Source: Lysobacterales bacterium (GTDB lineage Bacteria > Pseudomonadota > Gammaproteobacteria > Xanthomonadales > SZUA-36). Taken from it: a stretch of DNA of 37,501 nucleotides. Shown here in pieces: positions 7,530 to 14,747 of this stretch. The translations under genes were made by a program, and so were the position numbers. Position 1 is the first letter of the stretch; every line of letters starts with the position of its first letter. The stretch covers positions 1 to 37,501 of the forward strand of contig JABDJL010000158.1 of NCBI GenBank assembly GCA_013002505.1. The letters run 5' to 3'. The notes under the pieces were generated by a model. It saw only the letters and a list, made by a program, of their open reading frames with translations. It was not told the DNA's origin and made no database searches.

Positions 7530-8897
7530 TCACTTTTCCGGAACCTCTAGGGTATTCAGGTAAGCGACAAGGTCGTTGACGGCCGTTTCATCTTTCAGAG
7601 TCTTGGCCATGAAGACCATCTGCTCACCGTACTTGTCGCGAGGGTGGGCGCCCCTGATTTCCTGTCTGAAATTATTCAGTTGGCGGGCAATATACCAGTC
7701 GCTCATGCCCACGGTGCGCGGCGCATTCATCGACCAGATACCCTGGCCCTGCTTGCCGTGGCACGAAGAGCAGGTGACATACAGGTCGGCGCCCCGCTCT
7801 GCGTCACCGTGGACGGTCGGCGCAGGAATGACGTCAGGGAAACTGTCGATGTAGGCAATCACGTTATTGATGGCTGCCTCGTCCACCAGGGTGGCGGCCA
7901 TGGGCGCCATCTGCTGACCATACACGTCCGATTCGTGTGTACCGCGCAGGCCATTCTGGTAGTTGCGTATCTGTTTCTTGATATACCAGCCATCGAGGCC
8001 GGCCAGCTTGGGTGCGTTCAGGGCCATGTTGCCCTCGCCGCTGGCGCCATGGCAGGCGCCGCATACCGCGTACTGGGCCTGGCCTACCGCAGGATCACCG
8101 GTCGCCATGGCCTGGCGTTGCGCAAACGTCGGTTGCTGGTCCAGCCAGGTTTCGAATGATTCCTGCGACTCGACAACCACGCGGCCACGCATGGCGAAAT
8201 GACCAATACCGCACAATTCTTCGCACAGAACGTCGAACGTGCCTTCGCGGGTCGGCGTAAGCCACATGTAAGTCACCATGCCCGGCACGAGGTCCATCTT
8301 GACCCGAAACTCGGCAACGGCGAAGTCGTGCAGTACATCCTTGGAACGCAGCAGCAGTTTGACCGGCCGGTCCATTGGCAAATGCAATTCGGGGTCGTAT
8401 ACGAGACGGTCATCAGCGCCGTTTGGGTCTTCAGGGTCAACGCCGAAAGGATTGTCAACGCTGATCAGTGCCATGTCGGTCTTGCCGAGGACGCCGTCAG
8501 CGCCGGGGTAGCGGTAGCTCCAATGCCATTGCTGGCCGACCACCTCGACTTCGTCAGCGCCTTCGGGAACTTCGACAAACTTGGCCCAGACGAATAATCC
8601 GGGCGCCAGCATGGCGGCCACGCCGAGCGTCGTAATCGCGGTCAGCCAGATTTCGAGCTTCTTGTTTTCCGGCTCGTAATGCGCGGCCTGGCCCTTGTGA
8701 TGATTGAACTTCAGAATGACCCAGGCCAGGAACAGGTTGACCGCGATGAACACTGCTCCGGTCACCCAAAACGTGATGTTGACCGTGGTGTCAATCATGC
8801 CCCAGTTGGAAGCGATTTCTGTGAAATACCAGGGGCTGGCAAAGTGGAAAATAACGGTGGCGATAACCAACAAGATCAGAACTATTGCAAATCCCAT
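7530..8897 (-). CDS. ctaC: Cytochrome c oxidase subunit II fused to two cytochrome c domains
   Basis: This 455-residue protein holds the electron-entry site. Three hydrophobic segments (about 3-22, 40-63, 86-105) precede a CuA domain with the WHWSYRY aromatic patch and all ligands: His190, Cys225, Glu227, Cys229, His233, Met236. Then come two tandem class I cytochrome c domains, with heme sites C279-GAC-H283 and C376-SSC-H380. They look like an internal duplication, sharing WYIxxQ and YGxQM; the last probably includes the Met ligand. Such a fusion defines a caa3-type oxidase that can accept electrons without a separate cytochrome c; two hemes is the less common form. There is no lipobox. It is the first gene of the operon, with AAGGA about 9 bases before the ATG. 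Confidence 0.95.
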   Translation of the reverse strand: MGFAIVLILLVIATVIFHFASPWYFTEIASNWGMIDTTVNITFWVTGAVFIAVNLFLAWVILKFNHHKGQAAHYEPENKKLEIWLTAITTLGVAAMLAPGLFVWAKFVEVPEGADEVEVVGQQWHWSYRYPGADGVLGKTDMALISVDNPFGVDPEDPNGADDRLVYDPELHLPMDRPVKLLLRSKDVLHDFAVAEFRVKMDLVPGMVTYMWLTPTREGTFDVLCEELCGIGHFAMRGRVVVESQESFETWLDQQPTFAQRQAMATGDPAVGQAQYAVCGACHGASGEGNMALNAPKLAGLDGWYIKKQIRNYQNGLRGTHESDVYGQQMAPMAATLVDEAAINNVIAYIDSFPDVIPAPTVHGDAERGADLYVTCSSCHGKQGQGIWSMNAPRTVGMSDWYIARQLNNFRQEIRGAHPRDKYGEQMVFMAKTLKDETAVNDLVAYLNTLEVPEK

Positions 8898-8947
8898 ACG
8901 TTTTTTCCTTTTAAGACCGCCGGCAAACCAAGGCCGCGGCCACTAGT

Positions 8948-9502
8948 TTACGATTCAGCCTGGCGGCGTCTTCTGCGTCGCACTCCACTGAATGGGTTCA
9001 TAAATTGCCTGTCAATCGCCGCGAGGCGCGCCTCGGGGTGTTCGGCTTTCATCATTCCGCGAATCTTGTCTTCCATTTCCTTGCGGGCATAAATCAGGAT
9101 CAGGTACTTGCCCGCCTCGATGTCATCATGAAATCGCCGTAACTTCTTGTTCTCTTTATCAATACCGGTCAAGCCACCGACCCATGCACCAAACAGGGTA
9201 AAGACCACAACAATGAAGAAATAAATGACTTTTGGGGTCTGGGGACCAAACGGTTCCAGCATGAAAATGGCGCCGGCAGCCAGTACCGCAATGATGAACC
9301 CAAGGTTTGCCCCGATCAGGCCGTCACGGATGATGTCGGTGGTTTCGAGGTAATTGCTGGAATGGAGTTGTTCGCGCTTCAGCCCGGCTTCATCCTTGGC
9401 AATGATATGCAGAAACCAGTCGAGCACACCGACATTGTGAAGATCTTCAGAGATCTCCTGGGTGCTCTTAAGGGTAGGCGCGAGATAATAAAAACACTTC
9501 AT
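8948..9502 (-). CDS. Conserved-type two-helix membrane protein of unknown function
   Basis: I do not recognise this 184-residue protein with certainty. It has a soluble N-terminal domain (1-75) beginning MKCFYYLAP, a Gly-rich pair of membrane helices (about 76-95 and 100-123, with GANLGF and GAWVGGLTG) and a charged C-terminal half ending in a run of Arg. The layout of a small alpha/beta domain plus a Gly-rich helical hairpin recalls DUF1269-like or general-stress membrane proteins; this is a resemblance only. The frame opens at GTG (9505), but the next codon ATG (9502) has GGGGG 7 bases upstream and is preferred. It lies 50 bases upstream of ctaC on the same strand, so a link with respiration is possible but not shown. 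Confidence 0.7.
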   Translation of the reverse strand: MKCFYYLAPTLKSTQEISEDLHNVGVLDWFLHIIAKDEAGLKREQLHSSNYLETTDIIRDGLIGANLGFIIAVLAAGAIFMLEPFGPQTPKVIYFFIVVVFTLFGAWVGGLTGIDKENKKLRRFHDDIEAGKYLILIYARKEMEDKIRGMMKAEHPEARLAAIDRQFMNPFSGVRRRRRRQAES

Positions 9503-9801
9503 CACTTTTCCCCCGTCAGGGTGCTCAACTCCTTCATAAACGCTTTGTTGGCTTGCAACCTCGCCGTCCGCTGGGGTCCCTGGTTGGTTGCAGCGTATTT
9601 TTTATTCGAAAAAGTGGAAATCGAAAACGCTATTGAGTTTCGCACATTTACCCGGGATTGGAAAGCGAGCACGTCAAAGCCCGGTTTCCAGCAACGGTCT
9701 TGTTGCCGCGTAGCGTCGCAGCCCACCATGACTCCCCGCAGTTGACAACGTTGTGATCACGGGCGAGTCTTGCCATTCACCACGAAGGACTAACATAACT
9801 C

Positions 9802-12800
9802 ATGACCCATTCCCGTTACGCCCGCATTGCGGGCATGTTGCTGCTTATCTGCATGAGCGTGGCAATCACGGCCCAGGCAAAGCTCGACTCTGACCTGCTC
9901 TCTGGCCTCGAAGCCCGGGCCATTGGCCCTGCTGCGATTGGCGGGCGCATCGCCGCCATCGACGCGGTCAACAGTGATCCCAATACCATCGTGGTTGGCG
10001 TCGCCACCGGCGGCGTGTGGATTTCACGCAGCGGCGGTTTGACCTGGGAGCCGGTGTTCGATGACCAGGACGTGGCATCGATCGGCGCAGTCGCAATCAA
10101 TCAAACGAACCCGGACATCATCTGGGTGGGCACCGGCGAAGGCAATACGCGCAACTCCACATCCATCGGTGGCGGAATCTACAAGTCAATTGACGGCGGC
10201 CGCACCTGGGCGCGCATGGGCCTGCAGAACAGCGAACGCATCAACCGGATTGCGCTGCACCCTGGCAATCCTGACATCGTCTACGTCGCGGCGCTGGGGA
10301 CGCTGTGGGCGCCGAATACGGAGCGCGGCATTTACCGAAGCAGCGATGGCGGTGAAAGCTGGCAACGAATCCTGTACGTCGATGACAGCACCGGTGGCAC
10401 GGACATCAAGATGGATCCATCCAACCCGGACAAGTTGATTGCCGGAATGTGGCAATTCCGCCGCTGGCCCTATCACTTCAAGTCTGGCGGCCCCGGATCG
10501 GGCATGTATGTTTCTCTCGATGGCGGCGACAACTGGACCGAGCGTACCGAGGAGGATGGCCTGCCCGGCGGCGAACTGGGGCGCATGGCATTTAGTTTCA
10601 GCGCCTCCAATCCCGACCGGGTCTATGCACTGGTCGAAGCGGAGAAAAGCGCCCTGTTGCGTTCAGACAATGGTGGCGTTTCCTGGCAAACCGTCAACCA
10701 GGATTACGATATTGCGATCCGGCCTTTTTACTACACCGAAGTCATCGCCGATCCGCACAATCCTGATCGCGTCTACAACATGGCCACGCGCCTGAGCGTT
10801 TCCATAGACGGGGGACGAAACTTCGAATACAACCCCGTCATTGACTGTTGTGCGCCCGGCAACACGATCCACATCGACAACCATGCCTTCTGGATCAATC
10901 CGGCTGATGCCCGCCACCTGATCATCGGCAATGACGGCGGTATCGCCATATCGCGGGACCGCGGTGAAACCTGGCGTTTCGTCCGCAACATGCCATTGGC
11001 GCAGTTCTACCACATTGCCGTCGATAACGAGCACCCATACAACGTATATGGCGGCTTACAGGACAATGGTTCCTGGCGTGGCCCGTCGGAAGTCTGGGTA
11101 CCGGCCGGCATCCGCAACCTGCACTGGCAGGAGGTGGGATTTGGCGATGGTTTTGACACCATCCCAGACCCGGAAAACGCCATGGCCGGTTATGTCATGT
11201 CACAGGGCGGCTACCTGTATCGCTACAACCTCGAAACGGGCATGCAAAAATTGATTCGCCCGGCGCCGCGAGAACTGGACGAGGAATTGCGCTTCAACTG
11301 GAGCGCCGGTTTTGAGCAGGACCCCTTCGACCCGGCCACCATCTATTACGGCAGCCAGTTTCTGCACCAGTCCATGGATCGGGGCGAGACCTGGACCACC
11401 ATCAGCGGCGACCTGACATCCAATAACCCGGACTGGCAGACCTACAAAACCAGCGGCGGACTCACCTTTGATGTGACTGCGGCAGAAAATTACACCACCA
11501 TCGTGGCCGTGGCGGCCAGCAAGCTCCGGCGGGGTGTACTGTGGGTCGGAACCGACGACGGACGGGTTCACGTCACGCAAAATGGCGGCCAGGACTGGAG
11601 CCGCGTCGATGAGCGGGCGAAGGATATCAATGGCGCCTGGGTGCCGATGATCTACCCTTCACCGCATGATGCTGGCACGGCGTTTGTAGTGTTCGATGAC
11701 CACCGCAGGGGCGATATGTCGCCCTACCTTTACCGGGTCGAAGAGTTCGGCCGTCGCTGGACAAAAATTTCCAACAGCGACCTGCAGGGCTATGTCCTGT
11801 CCGTGGTGCAGGACAGCGTCAATCCGGGCCTGCTGTTCGCCGGCACCGAGCTGGGCCTGTTCGTGACCATTGATGGCGGCGATTCGTGGACCAAGTTCAC
11901 CACCGGCGTGCCAACGGTGTCTGTCATGGACATGGCCATCCAGGAACGCGAGACCGACCTGGTGCTTGGAACCCATGGTCGCTCCGTGTTTATCATCGAT
12001 GATTACAGCGCACTGCGCGACCTGCAGGAAGATGATTTCGGGCTGCGTTTGCGCGTATTGACGGCCACCGACGGCCAGCAATACGAGGCCAATCCCACCG
12101 CCTCGACGCGCTTTACCGGCTCCGGCGAATACCGGGGACCGAATGAAGCCTACGGGGTCATGGTGACGTTTATCGCCAGCGGTAACGACCTGTCACATCC
12201 CGATGCTGAACAGGAGCGCGCAAGGAAAATCGCCCGGCGCGAGGCTGGCACCTCCGATGGTGACCAGGAAAAGGGGGACAACAAACCGGTGGAAATCTCA
12301 GTTCGCATTCGCAATGAAGCCGGCGAGCTCATTCGGAGCTATTCGAGGTCGGTGCAACAGGGCCTCAACCGCCTGACCTGGAACATGCGCAGCGATGGCG
12401 TGCGGCCTGCCCCTTCCCCGGACAATGCAGCAGATGATGAGGATGACCTGCCGGCCGGCAACCAGGTTGTACCCGGTACTTACGAGATTGAACTCGAACT
12501 GGACGGTACTTCATCGCGTGTCTCGGCAACTGTCATCGCGGACCCCCGTTCCACGCTGTCTCCGGAGCAACATGCCGCGCGATACGCCGCGGAGCAGTCG
12601 CTGATGGAACTGGAGGGCCTGGCCAACCAAGCCATCGGGCGTATTGCCCGCGCGCGCAGCGACATTGGCACGCTGTTTCGCCTGCTCAGCGATTATGCCG
12701 GAGATGCCGACGAAGACCCGGTCAAGGCCCTCAAGGACCAGGCCAAGTCAGTGCGCAAGAAACTCAACGGGCTTGAAAAACGCTTCCGTGTGCCGCCACG

Positions 12801-13053
12801 AACCAAGGGGTATGTCTATGACGATGACAAGATCAGCTCGATCATCGGCATGGCCCAATTCTACGTGGGCAGCTCGACTGCCCCGCCCAGCCCGACGGCA
12901 CAGGTGTACGTTGACAAAGCCCAGGCCGCCCTTGCTGAAGGCCTGTCAGAGCTGAATGAATTATTGTCGGGCGAGGTGGCGGAATTAAGCGCCGCCGTGG
13001 CGGCCTCAGGCATTTCATTGTTCAAGGCAGATGAGCCGCTGGAGCTGCCCTGA
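9802..13053 (+). CDS. Large secreted BNR/Asp-box beta-propeller protein (VPS10/glycosidase-like)
   Basis: A 1083-residue protein with a signal peptide (hydrophobic residues 11-26, cleavage after AQA). Ten Asp-box motifs of the S-x-D-x-G-x-x-W type are visible, near residues 74, 129, 181, 239, 287, 334, 384, 524, 592 and 690, enough for two propellers of the sortilin/VPS10 or xyloglucanase kind. Residues 750-920 look beta-rich and the last 150 or so helical. Homologues are usually named glycosyl hydrolase or WD40/YVTN/BNR protein, but I cannot point to catalytic acids, so an enzymatic role is unproven; binding or processing of an envelope or extracellular polymer is plausible. It is a single gene, with the divergent 300-bp spacer upstream carrying no other clear feature. 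Confidence 0.85.
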   Translation: MTHSRYARIAGMLLLICMSVAITAQAKLDSDLLSGLEARAIGPAAIGGRIAAIDAVNSDPNTIVVGVATGGVWISRSGGLTWEPVFDDQDVASIGAVAINQTNPDIIWVGTGEGNTRNSTSIGGGIYKSIDGGRTWARMGLQNSERINRIALHPGNPDIVYVAALGTLWAPNTERGIYRSSDGGESWQRILYVDDSTGGTDIKMDPSNPDKLIAGMWQFRRWPYHFKSGGPGSGMYVSLDGGDNWTERTEEDGLPGGELGRMAFSFSASNPDRVYALVEAEKSALLRSDNGGVSWQTVNQDYDIAIRPFYYTEVIADPHNPDRVYNMATRLSVSIDGGRNFEYNPVIDCCAPGNTIHIDNHAFWINPADARHLIIGNDGGIAISRDRGETWRFVRNMPLAQFYHIAVDNEHPYNVYGGLQDNGSWRGPSEVWVPAGIRNLHWQEVGFGDGFDTIPDPENAMAGYVMSQGGYLYRYNLETGMQKLIRPAPRELDEELRFNWSAGFEQDPFDPATIYYGSQFLHQSMDRGETWTTISGDLTSNNPDWQTYKTSGGLTFDVTAAENYTTIVAVAASKLRRGVLWVGTDDGRVHVTQNGGQDWSRVDERAKDINGAWVPMIYPSPHDAGTAFVVFDDHRRGDMSPYLYRVEEFGRRWTKISNSDLQGYVLSVVQDSVNPGLLFAGTELGLFVTIDGGDSWTKFTTGVPTVSVMDMAIQERETDLVLGTHGRSVFIIDDYSALRDLQEDDFGLRLRVLTATDGQQYEANPTASTRFTGSGEYRGPNEAYGVMVTFIASGNDLSHPDAEQERARKIARREAGTSDGDQEKGDNKPVEISVRIRNEAGELIRSYSRSVQQGLNRLTWNMRSDGVRPAPSPDNAADDEDDLPAGNQVVPGTYEIELELDGTSSRVSATVIADPRSTLSPEQHAARYAAEQSLMELEGLANQAIGRIARARSDIGTLFRLLSDYAGDADEDPVKALKDQAKSVRKKLNGLEKRFRVPPRTKGYVYDDDKISSIIGMAQFYVGSSTAPPSPTAQVYVDKAQAALAEGLSELNELLSGEVAELSAAVAASGISLFKADEPLELP

Positions 13054-13064
13054 GTCAACCGCGA

Positions 13065-13652
13065 TCATTTCATGCCGAGTTTTTCGCCTTGCTCGAGCAG
13101 GCGGATGGACTCCCTGATGCGCTTCAGGGTCGTGGCTTCGCGCCTGGCCTGGTTGATCCACAGCACATAGTGCCGCCGCTGGGCGGCGGTCAGCGTGTCG
13201 AAAAACATGCGCGCCGCGTGGTTGTTGGCCAGCGCCCGCTCAAACGCCGGCGAGATTTCCTCGCTGATCCGGGGCCGCGCATCAGCTTCCCATGCCCCGG
13301 ACTCCTTTGCCGCTTCGACGAGCGTGAGTCCGGGTTTTTCCATCAGGCCCTGGCCGATCAGTTTTTCAACACGCTTTTTGTTTGAATCCGACCACTGGCT
13401 ATTCGGTTTGCGCGGTGTGAACTTGCGCGCATAACGATCCTCGTCCAGCCTGCGGATCAGGTTGTCCACCCAGCCGAAACACAGGGCTTCCTCGACCGAG
13501 TCGTTGTATTCGATGCCTGGCTTGTGGCTGTGCTTCTTGTAGTAGACCAGCCATACGCCATCCGGCTCGCGGTCATAATTTTTGGACAGCCATTCGCGCC
13601 AGCTCTCGCGGTCACTGAAACAGACGGTTTTGATTTCCAGCGGGTTGGGCAT
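13065..13652 (-). CDS. YdeI/OmpD-associated family protein
   Basis: This 195-residue soluble protein carries the YdeI (OmdA) signature: an N-terminal WREWLSKNY helix, GVWLVYYKK, the SVEEALCFGWVDN motif and KFTPRKPNSQWSDSNKKRV, followed by the C-terminal helical region with AQRRHYVLWI. The family is widespread but its biochemistry is poorly known; it has been tied to bacteriocin protection and porin-related phenotypes. It starts 9 bases after the stop of the PrsW-family gene and is probably co-transcribed with it. It converges on the propeller gene with only 11 bases between stops. Confidence 0.88.
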   Translation of the reverse strand: MPNPLEIKTVCFSDRESWREWLSKNYDREPDGVWLVYYKKHSHKPGIEYNDSVEEALCFGWVDNLIRRLDEDRYARKFTPRKPNSQWSDSNKKRVEKLIGQGLMEKPGLTLVEAAKESGAWEADARPRISEEISPAFERALANNHAARMFFDTLTAAQRRHYVLWINQARREATTLKRIRESIRLLEQGEKLGMK

Positions 13653-13661
13653 TTCAAGGCC

Positions 13662-14675
13662 CTATTTTTCGAGCACGTACATCTGCCACAGGTCCTTGCG
13701 GGTCAAGTGCAGGAAAGGCTTCATGGCCATCAAGCCCGTAGTTCCGATGCTCTCTTCCAAGTATGTTAGCTCCTCGAACTTGGCCTTGGTACGCTCGCCA
13801 ATCGGCGTATCCAGGCCGTTCTCGCGCATCATCAGGACACCCTTGGCGCGCAAGGCCAACTCGGTATAAATGCGCAGGTAGCACAGCATGTCCACCACCA
13901 CCGGTCCTTCGAACTTGCGGCGCAGGTCATTGAGGAACTGCCCGACCTTGGTTTCGCGAAATTCACCCGAGTTGATCTGCTCCAGCAGATTGGCATCCTC
14001 GTCAAAATCTAGTTGCAGCCATTCGTGCATGTGCTGGGCGCTCTGGCGAAACACCAGCCACAGGATAGGCGGCAAAATCACCAGGATCATCATGGTTTGC
14101 GTCATCGGGTTGGCGAGGAAGTGGTTAAACAGGGAATGCAGGGTCACTGCACCGATAAAACCGGGCAAATACAGCACGGGATTGATCTTCATGTTTCGTT
14201 CGGTCATCGTTTGCGACAGGATGCCGAATATGGCCACCACGCCGCCATGCATGATGGCCGTGCCGAAGCCCCTCACGATCCAGACCGCCATGCTCGCATC
14301 CGGAATCTTGTAAAGGTAAAAGAAATTCTCAACCACTGCGAACCCGGCGCCGACCGCAAAGCCCATGATGGCCGCGTCCACCAGGAAACCGATGCGGTGC
14401 GTTCTGAACAGGTAAATAATGATGGCAGCCTTGAGTCCTTCCTCAACCAGCGGCGCCACGTAGCGCTTGTAATAGCCCTGGCTGATGTCCAGGGACTCAT
14501 AGACCAGCCCGTTGGCGAAGTAAGCCAGTACGGTCATGATGCCGCCCGCCACGATCACCACCAACACGGTACGCAGGCTGACCAGCTTGTAGCTGTCCAT
14601 GTACAGCAGTGCGACGAGAAACATCAGCACGGGCAACAGGCCAATTGGCGCCTTGGTCAGCAGTTCGAGGTTCAT
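13662..14675 (-). CDS. PrsW-family glutamic-type intramembrane protease
   Basis: The 337-residue protein has about eight membrane helices in residues 10-210. The family motifs are all present: E78-E79-G-L-K82 (EExxK), F112-AVV-E116 (FxxxE), His143 in a helix and H180-SLFN-H185. PrsW of Bacillus cleaves the anti-sigma factor RsiW and so releases an ECF sigma factor. Here an ECF sigma/anti-sigma pair lies about 4.5 kb upstream on the same strand, which makes that anti-sigma factor an attractive substrate; this is inference. Residues about 205-337 form a soluble, charged C-terminal domain that basic PrsW proteins lack. The gene is followed closely by the YdeI-family gene. Some PrsW relatives have other membrane substrates. 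Confidence 0.9.
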   Translation of the reverse strand: MNLELLTKAPIGLLPVLMFLVALLYMDSYKLVSLRTVLVVIVAGGIMTVLAYFANGLVYESLDISQGYYKRYVAPLVEEGLKAAIIIYLFRTHRIGFLVDAAIMGFAVGAGFAVVENFFYLYKIPDASMAVWIVRGFGTAIMHGGVVAIFGILSQTMTERNMKINPVLYLPGFIGAVTLHSLFNHFLANPMTQTMMILVILPPILWLVFRQSAQHMHEWLQLDFDEDANLLEQINSGEFRETKVGQFLNDLRRKFEGPVVVDMLCYLRIYTELALRAKGVLMMRENGLDTPIGERTKAKFEELTYLEESIGTTGLMAMKPFLHLTRKDLWQMYVLEK

Positions 14676-14692
14676 GGTGGAGAAAGTTTAAG

Positions 14693-14727
14693 GGGTCGGG
14701 TCCAAATAGGCTACCTGGACCCGGCCC
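14693..14727 (-). terminator. Strong hairpin between metalloprotease and PrsW genes
   Basis: Twelve-base arms GGGTCGGGTCCA (14693-14704) and TGGACCCGGCCC (14716-14727) pair with one mismatch around an 11-base loop. It lies 20 bases after the metalloprotease stop and 17 bases before the PrsW start. There is no T tract on the minus strand, so it is a weak or factor-dependent terminator, an mRNA-stabilising hairpin, or a small repeat sequence; neighbouring GACCTGACCTGA adds to the repeat look. Confidence 0.45.
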
Positions 14728-14747
14728 TGACCTGACCTGAATGTGGT

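Noticed and set aside
9502-9729. 75-codon minus-strand frame whose TGA overlaps the start of the small membrane protein gene
   Set aside because: The overlap looks like coupling, but codon third positions are mixed, there is no recognisable domain, and it lies in an AT-richer divergent spacer. Probably chance.
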